Source of the DNA: Leptodontidium sp. MPI-SDFR-AT-0119
Lineage: Eukaryota; Ascomycota; Leotiomycetes; Helotiales; Leptodontidiaceae
DNA: 64,000 nucleotides
Reading direction: 5' to 3'
Assembly: GCA_020726505.1 (NCBI GenBank)
Contig: JAHLEZ010000021.1
Span: forward strand, 930,001-994,000
Shown here: one piece after another, positions 33,907-44,738 of the stretch
Position numbering within the stretch: position 1 is the first letter of the stretch
Layout of the letters: every line of letters starts with the position of its first letter
Program-made: the position numbers and the translations under genes
The notes under the pieces: generated by a model
Database searches by the model: none
What the model saw: the letters and a program-made list of their open reading frames with translations, nothing else
What the model was told of the DNA's origin: nothing

Positions 33907-36341
33907 ATGAACGGCAGATGGTTCTGGCTCTTGTTTTTATGATGGAATGATTCTACGATACTTGTTTACCTTACTCATCTGGGCGTTCATAAGCGGGAGG
34001 AAATATGGGCTCGGGGCAATGCATGCATCTATCTGCGTGCGCTATAAGAATTTTTGTTTGTATGATACCTTGGGCAGAGGAACACAGCACTTGCACATAG
34101 GAGAGACTACATACTTACATATTTGTAATATAATTACTACTGTACAAAGACATCAAAGCCATTCCCAGTTCCAATCTCGAGTTCTAACATTGCCACCTTT
34201 TGCCACTTCTTCGCATCAACAAAAACACTAAATCCCAGCACCTACATTTCGCCACTGCTTCCTTCGCATCAACAAAAACACTAGTGCCCAGCATTTAGGG
34301 AGTACAATCTGACTCGAAAAACCCACAACTACCGACGCAACTGACAAAAGTCAAATTGGACATTTATGTCAGCCATCCAAAACTCGGTTTCAAAAAAGCC
34401 CCCCAGACCTACGAATAGTGTTCACAGAATAAACTTCAATACTCCCTAACTGCCGAGAGTGTAGCCCGGGTCGTCTTACAGATTCCTGACTGTGCGCTTT
34501 CGTCTCCACAAAACAAACGGGGTGGTGCGTATGCAATTCAAACTTCGTCCAGCCGTGAACCTTCTTCACGACCAACTCATCTCATCTCCATCCAAAAACT
34601 TTCAATAAAAATAATCACAGCCCCTGTCCCTGGCCGTGACCGGGCCCCCCCACCTGAAATACGTACCACAGGGGGCAATCCATCCCACTTATCACGTGGA
34701 CCCACTGACCTCTGGAATGCTTGCATGCCGGCTTTTCAGAGTTTCATTCACGGCCGGCAGCAGCCAGGAGTCCAGGACCAGGACAGGGCATGGCAGGGCC
34801 TCGTTCGTCCCCTCCTGTGATTCGTCAAATGAGCGAGCAAAAGGCTAAAATCCCATTCAGTAAAGCAAAACCGCATCAGAAACTTGTCTCCACAAATCAC
34901 CAACCTTCCATCCATCCATCCTTACCTACCGTACTCTGTAAGCTTTTACGGCGGCAAACGCAAAAAGGGAGAAAGAAAGGAAAACGGAAGAACCGTTCTA
35001 AAGTGCTATTCCTCCGCCGCTAAGATCTCCTCCGACTTGTTCTAGCGCCAGATCTTTCTTGCTTGCTTGCTATCTAGACGAGACGAGACGAAACTTCATT
35101 ATTATTACTATTATTTCTCCAAAGCCAAAGATCAACCATCCATCAGCAAGTAACAGCTAAAGTACCGTGCGGTACAGTAGAGGCCAAGTAGATCTCGGCA
35201 CAGCAGCCACACTAGCCTTCCCAGAAGCCGACCCAGGGGTTGCAAATCCCGAGACCTGCGATTTCCCACAGGGCGGGCGAATCTGCCGGAGCATTACAGT
35301 AGTCTTTAAATAGTGTCCTGTCCTCTTAGCGTGGAGGGATGGACAACTGCTCTCGCAACATTCCGAACTTTTAGGGTACCGAGATTTACGAAGCTGTGGT
35401 TTGAGTTTGGGACTAGGGAAAGGTAGGGAGAGGGAGTCTTTCTCCAGACGGGTCTAAATTGGTGCTGGTGTTGGTGTTGGTGCTGGGTTGGTATTTCCAT
35501 GGAGAAAAACGTCGTCGGCAACTATACTTGATGGGGCGGACTAACGAACTAAGAGATAGTTCGAGTCAGGCCTTTAGCGAGTTTTGAGTCAGGGGGCGGC
35601 CGACCCGGCGAGGGGAAAGGTAAATAAGGGGGTTTCGGTAGTTGAGCGGAAGCGAGGAGATGATCGGCTTCGACTTTTGTTGATTTAGCTTCTTTTGTTT
35701 TTTTCGTGCAACCGACTTGACGGACTACGGAATTCCTCCTTGGAGTTTTTTTTTTTTGATAGTCCCGAGGCTATCTTTTGCTGGGAATGGCTGTGTGGAT
35801 GGATGGATGATTCCTTCCTTTTTCCTTCTGTGAAACATGGCTTGGGGTCGATCTGGATCATCCAAGTCATGAGTCGAGGAAATTCCCCTTGCGGTGACAT
35901 TCTGATCTTCAGTCCTGGTTGATCTGTGCGAATCGCACTAGGTAACATGTAATGTTAAGACATCAGAACGGGCGTTGGGAGTTAGTTTTGCCGATACGGC
36001 TGATGGCTTCTTTGAAGGCGATTCGGATGATCAAGTTATGCTTCATCAAAATGATTGGGAAGGGGGTTGATTTGGCGGTAGCCGACGAGCCACTAGCGGT
36101 AGATGCCGAACTTGACCTATCCAAAATTCATTTGAGATTACTATCGCTATCTTCGAGCCGATTCTCTTCACAGGTTCACGATATAATAAAGTACGTGCTA
36201 TGAATACCGTTCCTCGTGCCACGCTATGTCATTCATAGAGTCACCTAGTCTAATTGCTCTGCCGAGACCATTTCCCTATACAGTAATAGCGACATTCTAG
36301 ACATCACTCCCATCTATCAGCCGACCTTCAAGGCTTCGACT
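33907..36341. other. Intergenic region between regulator and SRR1-like gene
   Basis: About 2.4 kb that contains the 3' flanks of two convergent genes. Open frames of 60-100 codons lack recognisable motifs. A short direct repeat lies at 34202-34293. Pyrimidine-rich and GT-rich tracts occur at 35460-35490 and 35690-35760. I see no RNA gene or transposon ends. Confidence 0.45.
34202..34293. repeat. Imperfect tandem direct repeat, two units
   Basis: Two copies of a unit of about 50 bp lie next to each other. Each contains GCCACT, then TTCGCATCAACAAAAACACT and then CCCAGCA. They differ by a few substitutions and a short insertion. No coding potential is seen. Confidence 0.8.
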
Positions 36342-37368
36342 TCAATCCACAACGGCCTTCTCCAAGCTGCCAGACCTTCGCCAGAGGAACGACTCTTCAG
36401 TAATGTGCTTGAAGAACCTCGATGCATCAAGTGCCACCTCGCAGCTATCCACGAATTTTTTAAAGTCCTTCTGCAGCGATGGCGATATGACCCAATCCTG
36501 AATACCGTATTCGTGAGCCAATTCGTTTAGCGGATGGAAAGGTTGGAGTGACATACCATGTCGCATTGAAGGATCTCTTGGGGCTTTGTACCTAAGTACA
36601 GAAAGGGTCGCACGGCACGAACAAATCTATGAAGAAGTGATAAGTACACTTTCAATCTACTTCTTGAGAAAGTGGGCATTGCCAACTTGATTAGATGCGT
36701 CCAACTTACTCCGCAGTGAGATTCATGCTCAAACCAGCTGAGAAGAACATCGTGGAGCTCGACACTGAACCCAGCATATTTCTATCAAGTGGTTTGCGCT
36801 GAAGTGTTATGGAAGACGAATCTTCATATTGCCTGCTCTTGCTCGCATCGTAAGGAAACGGCACAACGATATCTGTAGAATCTCAGCCCGTGGCCATCGA
36901 ATATCACAGCTGATTACAGAAGTCCGTGATAGCTGCCAAATGCAACTGCAAGAAAAACTTACGATCTCTCAGTTCCAAAAACTCAACATCAATTGGACTA
37001 AACTCAGGACCTTGAAAATACACAGCCTTAAACTCATATTTGGTACCTAAAATACAAATAAGCAAAACCATCTCTCAAATTTCTCAACCATCCAGACTAC
37101 ATGCAGATATTCACATACCCAAGTGAGCAAGAATCGTCTCAAAAGTAATCAACTGGCGGAACCGATAGAACCGCTCATGCCTATTAGTTTTCGGCCTGAA
37201 AGTTCCAAGGCCTAGACAGCAGGCAGAATCGAGATGTATGCCTTCCGCTGGGAGAATGATATCTTCTATCGCTGAGATGAGCTCTGTTCTTTCGGGCGAG
37301 ACGTCCCATTCTGCTTTCACTGCGTCGCATTCTGCTTTCATCTGTCTCAGGACGTGGCGGGATGACAT
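36342..37368 (-). CDS. SRR1-like domain protein
   Basis: Five exons: complement(join(36342..36497, 36557..36626, 36710..36872, 36963..37046, 37119..37368)), giving 240 residues. The protein shows the SRR1 pattern: a hydrophobic strand with DSACCLGLGTF, the region RFRQLITFETILAHLG, AVYFQGPEFSPIDVEFLE, then STMFFSAGLSMNLTAEFVRA and VRPFLYLGT. SRR1 domain proteins (named from Arabidopsis SRR1, which affects clock and light signalling, with yeast BER1 as relative) have an unclear molecular role. In filamentous fungi they are numerous and often lineage-expanded. All splice sites are GT-AG and every junction keeps the frame. The short C-terminal exon after DWVISPSL is less certain than the rest. 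Confidence 0.75.
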
Positions 37369-38500
37369 ATTCGTGTTTTATTTTCGAGGCTATTTGGATA
37401 CGGAGAATATTGGTAAGAAAGTGAGATTATGAAGCTTCACTTCGATGGGGAAAAAAAAAGAATGGAAGAAGTTCCTGACCACATTCGTAACTAGGATCTG
37501 GCAAACAAAGACCATGCTTTGTACTCAGGAAGACTCCGTATCTGTGTTGCGGGAGATTCTGTTCCTGACAGCACATGTTCCTTTGTCTATTTTCTTTGAG
37601 ATGTCCCTATGCATCCAGTAGATTAGCTCGCGAAATGGTTATCAAAACCTAGCTTTATTTCATTCCAAATAAGTGATATAAATGGCTGATATAGTAAATG
37701 ATTTATACAATTATAATAAAATTTCCCTATTTCCCCCAGGCAGCTTTCTAGGTTGATCTCAATCGCTGACAGGCAAGATCAATACCCTCACCAGCTTTCC
37801 AAATCCACTTTAACAACCTTCACTACCGATATAGTTCTAAGATTCCTAACTTAACGCCACAAAAAGACTAGAAGAGCCATCGCAGAGCCGTAACTGATCT
37901 CATCAACAAAAACCGGAACCTCAGCAGCCGCTTACGGGAAACAAAAAAGGCTTAGAAATCATCATACAGTTCTGGCGATGGAACTGACGTCTCTGGCTGT
38001 GATTTGACTCTTGGCTAGATACTCATTTGAAACATACTACACAGACTTACATGATGGAGGGCAAGCGTTGGGTTGGTACCTAAGTATAGTGAAGGTTGTA
38101 TCTTGCATGCAGGTCTAAGCGACGGAATATTAGCGTCAGTTGACACATTATGAGATTTTCTGGACACTTTAAAGATGATACAATTCGCTCGGAATCCACG
38201 GATGACTCTGGTAGAGGGATACTTGTTAGGCAATTATCGCCATCAGCAACCAAGGCGCGAAGATCAACAAAGCAAAGTGGAACCCCTTACGCTTCAATTT
38301 AGGCACTCTACACGCAGTGCGAAAAGTATAAGATAGCAAACTAGTTTGTATACGGGACTGAACCTGCTGCCCCCGTGGATGAGTCCATGATCCCAGTGCC
38401 CCAGACCAAGTACCAGACCAAAGGAAGAAATCCAAGCATCACCCCAACACATTTGCAGGTCCCAGCACGACCTTCCAGATCCTCCAAATCAATCCATGTA
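37369..38500. other. Intergenic region, no recognised gene
   Basis: About 1.1 kb between the start of the SRR1-like gene and the stop of the aquaporin-like gene, both on the minus strand. It is AT-rich around 37640-37740. A minus-strand segment near 38060-38130 encodes a YLGTNP stretch recalling YLGTKP in the SRR1-like protein, but the match is too short to call a pseudogene. Confidence 0.45.
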
Positions 38501-39748
38501 CTAATCGGCGAAGCATTCTGGGAGTTGCTCTACCTTCTCCTCCTTCTTCTCGCCGGTATTTGCTGGAGCAGCAGTTGGAGATGGCCTGGCTGGCATCGTT
38601 TCGTTCTTTGGTGGTGAGCTTGATGGAGGTGATTGTGGAGTCGGTCTTAGCGAAGCTGGCTTGGGTGTTGGGGATCTGATAGACTCGTATCCGGAATGAT
38701 TACTTGCCAGAGCAACTACAGATGATGGCTTGCGGCTTTGAATTATTCTTGGAAGAAGGTCAAGAGAGTCATTGTGCTCCTCTCCGTTCACCGATTCGTA
38801 TTCCAAGGCCTTCACAAGTTTGTAAATGAGGACAGCAAGTATCACGCCCGCGATTGGTCCGACCCAGTAAATCCAGTGGTAGGTGGTGAATGAGTGATTG
38901 ACGATACAAGGGGCGAGGGATCGGACGGGGTTCAACGATCCACCCGTCCAGAATAGACCTGGCTAAGCGTCAGTGTCAATGTATCAGATACTCTGGGATT
39001 CCAGCAAAACTTACCGACAAGCTCAGCAACGAAAAAAGACAAGCCAATACCAAGAGGAGCAAGGTATGTGGCCGCGTGCTGTTCTGCTGCTAGCATGAAG
39101 ATCACAAAAGCCAGTTGAGCGGTTAGGAGCATCTCAATTACGACACCTTGTGCAGGGCTGGCTCCACCTCCAAGTGTTGTGCTGGTATTCAGTCCTCCAT
39201 TGAAAAGTCCGTACACCATGTACGAGGCAGAAATAGTAGCAACGGTTTGAGCGACGCAGAGAAGTGCGCATCTTGCCCAAGTGATAACGCCAATCAAGGC
39301 CATCCCGAAAGAAATCTGCAATGTCAGTCAACACCCTGAACGTTGCCAGCACCAAACTCCTTACCACAGGGTTGAACAAGCCTCCACTGATTCGAAAGAA
39401 GGTCCAAGCAGTGACCGCCAAACTAAATCCAGCGGCCACAGCAGCATACAATAGTTGTGATGGTGATGCTGCGGGAGGAGCAGTGGAGACACCCTTCCCT
39501 TGGTCCTTGTTGGAAGATGCGCCAGCCACCTCAACACCAGCAAAAGCCAGAAAGACGAAGATGAGGGTACCGAGGAATTCGCCGACAACAGCGACGACAT
39601 GGCCACGAGCAGAGGGATGGATGAGTGAGAACAAGCTTCTGAACATTTGCTTTAGCGGATCGACGCGCGCGAGGTTGGTTCCTTCGCGGTTAAGGACCAG
39701 CGATCCCAATCTATTGTCGGTCATAGGAGGCATCAGCCGAGGATCCAT
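38501..39748 (-). CDS. Aquaporin/MIP-family channel with NPV-NPV motifs
   Basis: Three exons: complement(join(38501..38958, 39015..39315, 39365..39748)), giving 380 residues. Six hydrophobic segments and the two half-helix loops of the major intrinsic protein family can be seen: GEFLGTLIFVFLAFAGV (helix 1), SGGLFNPV (loop B, residues 126-128 for NPV), EMLLTAQLAFVIFMLAAEQ (helix 4 region) and TGGSLNPVRSL (loop E, NPV at 238-240 followed by the selectivity-filter Arg241). Both canonical NPA motifs read NPV. The N-terminal about 45 residues and a C-terminal tail of about 90 residues rich in Ser/Pro/Glu are cytosolic. The family conducts water or small neutral solutes across membranes; the altered motifs make the solute uncertain. 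Intron 1 falls directly after the first NPV codon. Confidence 0.85.
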
Positions 39749-40420
39749 TTTGCTGTTTGATAAAGATTAGGATGGCGAATAAGGTAGGTGTTGGGGATGC
39801 TTAGGAGGATGGAGATGAAGTTGGAAGGATATTTGCGTTCAGTTGATAGAGGAAAAAGGTTGTGACTTGCGACCTGCGATCGGAAACCAAAGTTGTACAG
39901 GACGAATAAGGTGATCAATCGTACCTTCCATTACATTGCGGACTGAATCTTATTCCTTTTCTGTCGACTCAACTGTAGTGGTTGATCGCACTTGCCTTGT
40001 GGTGGAACCTGAAAGTCAACAGAGGAGCTGCAAATAAGCGAGCGCCGAGACAAAAGCACTCAATCTACCTACCAAACACAACAATGTGCCTCAAGACAAC
40101 AAACATCATAAAATTCAGATCATCCAAATGGAAACCCCAAGCAAGAAGTGAAAGGGTAAGACCAAACATTTGTGCAGATTGGGCATCGTGACAATCCGTC
40201 GCCGTAAGACATAACTCTTCATAGATTCCCTTTCCGTGTTATTAACTCCTGCAGCTTTTGAAAGAAGTGTAAGGTTACAAGTTACATTATACTATTAACG
40301 CCAAGCTGCTAGGGGTTGCACTGCTCCGTAGATTTAGAAACAAAGTCAACCCCTCAACTGTGGGAAAGGAGATGCTCGCCTGACATCCCTGAAATACAAT
40401 CTCAAATTGCTATCGACAAT
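39749..40420. other. Intergenic region between aquaporin-like and hydrolase genes
   Basis: About 670 bp containing the promoter of the minus-strand aquaporin-like gene and the 3' flank of the minus-strand hydrolase gene. Short frames at 39982-40191 are not recognisable. Nothing else is seen. Confidence 0.45.
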
Positions 40421-41855
40421 CTATAGTTTCTGCTCTCGATCTTTCTTGTAAAGCTCCTTCTCCCACTCCGTGAACAATTCAATCGTCTTCTGATCTCCCG
40501 GTGGGTTGATCTGACTTCCATAGATCCCCGCCATACCCCCAACGCGATCAATAAACCACATCAAATTCGGATACCCGCACCACAAAATAGTCCCCTTCTT
40601 CCTACCCACCACATCCTGCAAGAGCATCATACCACCCAGCCCCCAATCACACTTTGATCCAAGCGGCACCCCGCCGAGCGCATTGTTAATCGCGGGCTCC
40701 TTCAGGGTCTCCATCAGAGCCCCCCTCGCAGCATCCGTGAGCTGCGGCTTGAACATCTCATCCACCGTAGCAGTCTTTAGCAACTTCCTATCATCAGTAA
40801 GAATACTATGCAACAACTCGTGATAATCTAACGGAGCGCCATAAGATCCCGAACCGCCGGCACACGTCTCAACAGCGCTATTCCACAGCTCTTGTCCCTC
40901 GTGGTGGACCATCTTCCCGTTCGGATCAACCGCCGTACCAAACATAGTCACGCCTCCCTCACGATCACTCATATCCGTCATTCTGGCCATGAGATCCGGC
41001 CGCGTTTTCGGGAAGAAGGTGAAGCCCTTGACGCCCAGCGGAGCCCAGATGTTGCGCTGGACGTAGGCTTCGAGAGAGGTGTTGGTGACGCGCTCGACCA
41101 TCCAGCCGGCCCAGTCGATTCCTACGCTGTATTCCCATGCTTCGCCCGGTGCGAAGAGGAGTGGGTAGAAGAAGGCTTCTTTGAGGTCAACTTTAACGTT
41201 TACCTCTGAGGCCTTACCTTGCCATTTGCGGTAGCGTGCCATGACTGGATCTGCGGGGGAAGGACTAGTCAGCATGCTCTGGCTCTTGCTCATGGAATTT
41301 AGATTCTTTACTGAAGATATCATAAGTGAGTCCTGAGGAGTGAGTGAGAAGATGTCTGGTATCAGCAGTCAGCGTTTGCACACTTTCGAGACGAGATCGT
41401 GTTTCTCACCTGAGAGTAATAGCCTTGGTGTTCTCCACCAACACAGGCGTGTCATTTCCATTCTCATCCTCCTCAAAACCAGTTAAGATCTTCACACCCT
41501 TGAATTCCGGCAGGATCCCCGTAATATCGTCATCCAGTTTCAATAATCCCCGCTCAACACATTGCAAAGCAGCAATTGTGGTAGGCAGTTTGGTACATGA
41601 AGCCACCCACATAACAGCATCAAGCTTCATGGGATCAGGGTTTGAGGGATCCTTGAGAGAGCGGTAGCCGAATGCTTTCTCATAGCGGAATTTGCCTGGG
41701 AGATGTTAGCGATATTCACGTACAGTCTATACATAGAATTGTCTAGGCAAGTACTCAATCCTACCTTCTTTATCTCCAGCAACGAGAACAGCACCTGGAA
41801 TTTCCCGATTCTCCACAGCCTCCTGCATTCTCTGCTCGAAAGATTGGGCTGGCAT
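40421..41855 (-). CDS. Class C beta-lactamase-like serine hydrolase/transesterase
   Basis: Four exons: complement(join(40421..41250, 41312..41352, 41410..41695, 41765..41855)), giving 415 residues. The exon of only 41 bp supplies HLLTHSSGLTYD, a hallmark of the family, and joins in frame to NPVMARYR. The nucleophile motif SxxK is SCTK, Ser63 and Lys66. The second active-site block is WEYSVGIDWAG with Tyr180. A C-terminal glycine-rich region (WGLGGMMLL, then WCGYPNLMW) replaces the KTG triad. Fungal members act as esterases, lactonases or acyl transferases (LovD is the best known) rather than as antibiotic-resistance enzymes. No signal peptide is seen, so it is probably cytosolic. The substrate is unknown, and no biosynthetic cluster surrounds it. 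Confidence 0.87.
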
Positions 41856-43147
41856 CTTGCCAATCGTCTAGTCAATAGCTAATATTTTTTTTTGTTTTTG
41901 AAAGTCTCTATCAAATGTTCCTCATTCGCTCAGAATCTTTCGAAGTACAAATAATAAAGAAATCCCGAATGCAAACCGCAGGGAATCAAAAAAGTATGTT
42001 AAATACTAATCCTCCCCTTCCCTCGACCCCCCGACCCCCCCCGAACTCAAACCCTACCTAGTTCAGGTCAGGAACCGCTCACACGCCAAACCTCGGCAGG
42101 TCCATCTCGCCCGCTGTCCAATCCTGCGGGATTTCAACAGTCCCGTACCCCGATGGTTGGCGCTGGACGTCTTTACAAATTAGGTGCTTTAGCCAATCAA
42201 TTAAAGACTTGAAACTCAGTTTGAATGAAGATGAGTATAACGTTGCCATGGACTATGCAACGGAATTCCGGTCTCTTGGACTTTACCCCACATAAGGGTG
42301 CCGTGCATGTTTACCGAATTGTAAGGGGCTCGCTCGGTTATGGGAATGCGGGGTATTGTGTTGTTGTTTTATTAGGTTTTGGTTTTGGTTCGTACAGTCC
42401 CTTATGTGTAGCTTCAGAATACTTGGCTTTCGTTTGAATAAGGTTACAGCTGCTTCTTTTTCTTAAGGCCTGTGCTGGATGAATATTAGTATGTAAAGAA
42501 GCCCACGGGAATGCCGCTGACCCTGAGAATTACCTCCAAAAGAAAGTCGCGCACAGCCTCTGGTATACCTTGTAATAGCATGATATTCCGAGTCTTGGCA
42601 CGAACAGGCTGTAGAGACTTGATGATTTGTATGAAACGTCGGGAATCAGATGTATAATCCACTCGAGAAAGACAACTGGAGCGTGGCAGCGCTTCGGGGT
42701 TGCGCAGGCATCTGTGACTGTGTGGGGGGCGGGAGGGGTCGAGTATGTTTGATAGGTATAAAAGTCGGAAAAGCTATATCTGTGGGCGTTAAAATGGTAA
42801 TCAAGAATGTCTTAGAGCTGACCCAAGTATATCATCCTTTCTTCTTATTGTGTTCTCGGAGTTCATATGAACTACACCAACAAAATCCCACCCCCCGAAG
42901 CGCCTCCTCTGCAGCTATCCACCCCCAACACAAGAAAAGAGAAGAAGAATAAGGAAAACGGGCATAATCATCAAAGTCTCCATTTCTATCACGAAAAGGA
43001 AGAAAGCTCTAATCCAGATAAGACTATTACTGTACAAAGATTTCCCTGTCCCCATAGAACGCCTTGCCAATGCTCACTCATTTGTCAAAATCACTACTCG
43101 TACTAACATAAATACAGCCATCCCGGCTCCTGCAATATTGGTACAGT
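41856..43147. other. Intergenic region with possible coding remnants
   Basis: About 1.3 kb. Two minus-strand stretches look protein-like: one around 42530-42700 reads RRFIQIIKSLQPVRAKTRN and continues to a GT donor-like site. The other, about 42080-42172, reads SGYGTVEIPQDWTAGEMD and ends in LPRFGV before a stop. I could not join them into a gene or recognise a family. A C-rich tract lies at 42010-42050. Confidence 0.3.
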
Positions 43148-44494
43148 CTAGCCCATACCGACATATTTGAACCAGTTCGGCCGGCAATCCTCTTTCATCA
43201 ACCAGGACTCGCCGTCGGTGAAGCGGCCGGTCATGCAGCCTTTGCATTTCGGTGAGTTGGGGCAGTTGAAGTAGGGGATATGTTGGTAGCCGATATCACG
43301 GAACCTGGGTACTTGTTAATATGTGCAATTCGAAAAAGGCTGGCTGGGGAAAACTTACCAATGGATTTTGCTCGAATCCTCGAATAGTCCAAGAGCAATA
43401 CTGTGTACAGGCGCATCACCCCATCTCTCGTAGAAAAACCCACCAGCTCGATCCAGATGATTGAAGTAATCCTCGTATGCTTGACTCCTCCAGAAACTCA
43501 TATCCGCAATCTCAAAATTGGACCAGAAATGGCATGTGGAGTATCCGTTTGCTTTCATGTTGTGCTCGGGCCTCCTTGTCGCATCCGACAACCACTGCAT
43601 GGCATTGTTGTCATGAAGATACTCGGGATGGGCAGCAACGAACTTCGTAGTCTCGGGCCACAGTGTAGGGATCGATTGCGGCGCATCGTATAGGTTGATC
43701 GTGAAGCCGTAGGTCTTATTGTGATCGGCCATATATCGGAAAACATCGTAGTCCACATCGCAGAAGAAATGGACCTTTGGTTCTACTCGCCAGTAGAATT
43801 GTGTGTTCGCAAGCGCAGGATGTTTGTAGAAGAGACCACTATTCCAACGGCACATCTGATGGTAGGATTTCATGGCCCCGTACTGGATATCGTTCTCTTT
43901 AAGGATCTTGGCCGATTCCTGGAAAAGCTCCTCATCGATCCACGATGGAACGTCCCAATGTTCTTTTGGGATAGTTTCTGGACGAATTGTCAGCAACACC
44001 CCCCAACCATCTCAGCAATCAATCTAGCCTACCATATATACACTCTGCTTTCGTCTCTGCTCGCGTGCGCTTCTTGAACTCCTCCGAAAATGGCACATCG
44101 TTGAAGAACGTCCATGGATAGTTGAATTTCGAATTCCAGGTCCGTTCAAGGTCTCGCATAGCTTGTACCATTCCATCAACCTCCTCGTTTCGTACCAACG
44201 ATAGGAGGGTCGCATTTATACGATTCGTCCCTTCTGCACCCAATCCATATCCTTTGTCTGCCCTCCACAACACTCCTTCGGGTTCGCCAGTGACTATATT
44301 ACATATTAGCCAAACCGATCCAGTTCAGGGGTAATTGGGCGCATACGATCCAAGTTGGGATCTCTGTCCATGTTCTTGAGGGTATCCCCGGGACCTTTGG
44401 GATACCTCGTCGGGCCAAATATCTGGTATAGGAAGAATATCCATAGTCCTACTGCTGCCAGGCCCAGCACTCGAATGGGTCTTGCTATCGCCAT
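43148..44494 (-). CDS. Alpha-1,2-mannosyltransferase, GT15 (KRE2/MNT1 family)
   Basis: Four exons: complement(join(43148..43304, 43359..43977, 44033..44293, 44347..44494)), giving 394 residues. It is a type II Golgi membrane protein: a short cytosolic start (MAIARPIR), one membrane anchor (residues about 9-26) and a lumenal catalytic domain. Family blocks are NYPWTFFNDVPFSEEFK, MCRWNSGLFYKHPAL, WRVEPKVHFFCDVDYDVFRY, CHFWSNFEIADMSFWRS, GFFYERWGDAPVHSIALGLF and FNCPNSPKCKGCMTGRF. Enzymes of this family transfer mannose from GDP-mannose in alpha-1,2 linkage onto O- and N-linked glycans, with Mn2+. Length and blocks match the family from end to end. It shares a 244-bp divergent promoter with the gamma-tubulin complex gene. 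Confidence 0.94.
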
Positions 44495-44738
44495 GATGTG
44501 TAGAGTGTTGTTTCTCTCCAACAAAAAAGTTGTGCCTGTCTCTGCGCCGCGTATCAGACAGGATTCAGGACCTCGATTGATCCCCTAAACGGGACTTGCC
44601 GCGATTTCATCAACATGTTGGGGTGCCTCAGGCCAAGATCCCTATCTGCTGGCGCGTCTCCCAGGCGCGTTGTCCAGGTCGTCAACACCAACAGAGACGA
44701 AAGGACATTGTGTGGATACCTTCTAATGCTCTGTATCA
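44495..44738. promoter_or_regulatory. Shared divergent promoter
   Basis: Only 244 bp separate the ATG of the mannosyltransferase (minus) from the ATG of the gamma-tubulin complex component (plus). Both leaders and promoters must fit here. I see no clear TATA box. Compact divergent arrangement may couple expression, although the two functions are unrelated. Confidence 0.6.

Noticed and set aside
38015..38233. Possible relic of a second SRR1-like gene (YLGTNP stretch)
   Set aside because: Likeness covers only about 10 residues and depends on GTACCTAAGTA, a string that recurs in non-coding parts of this window.
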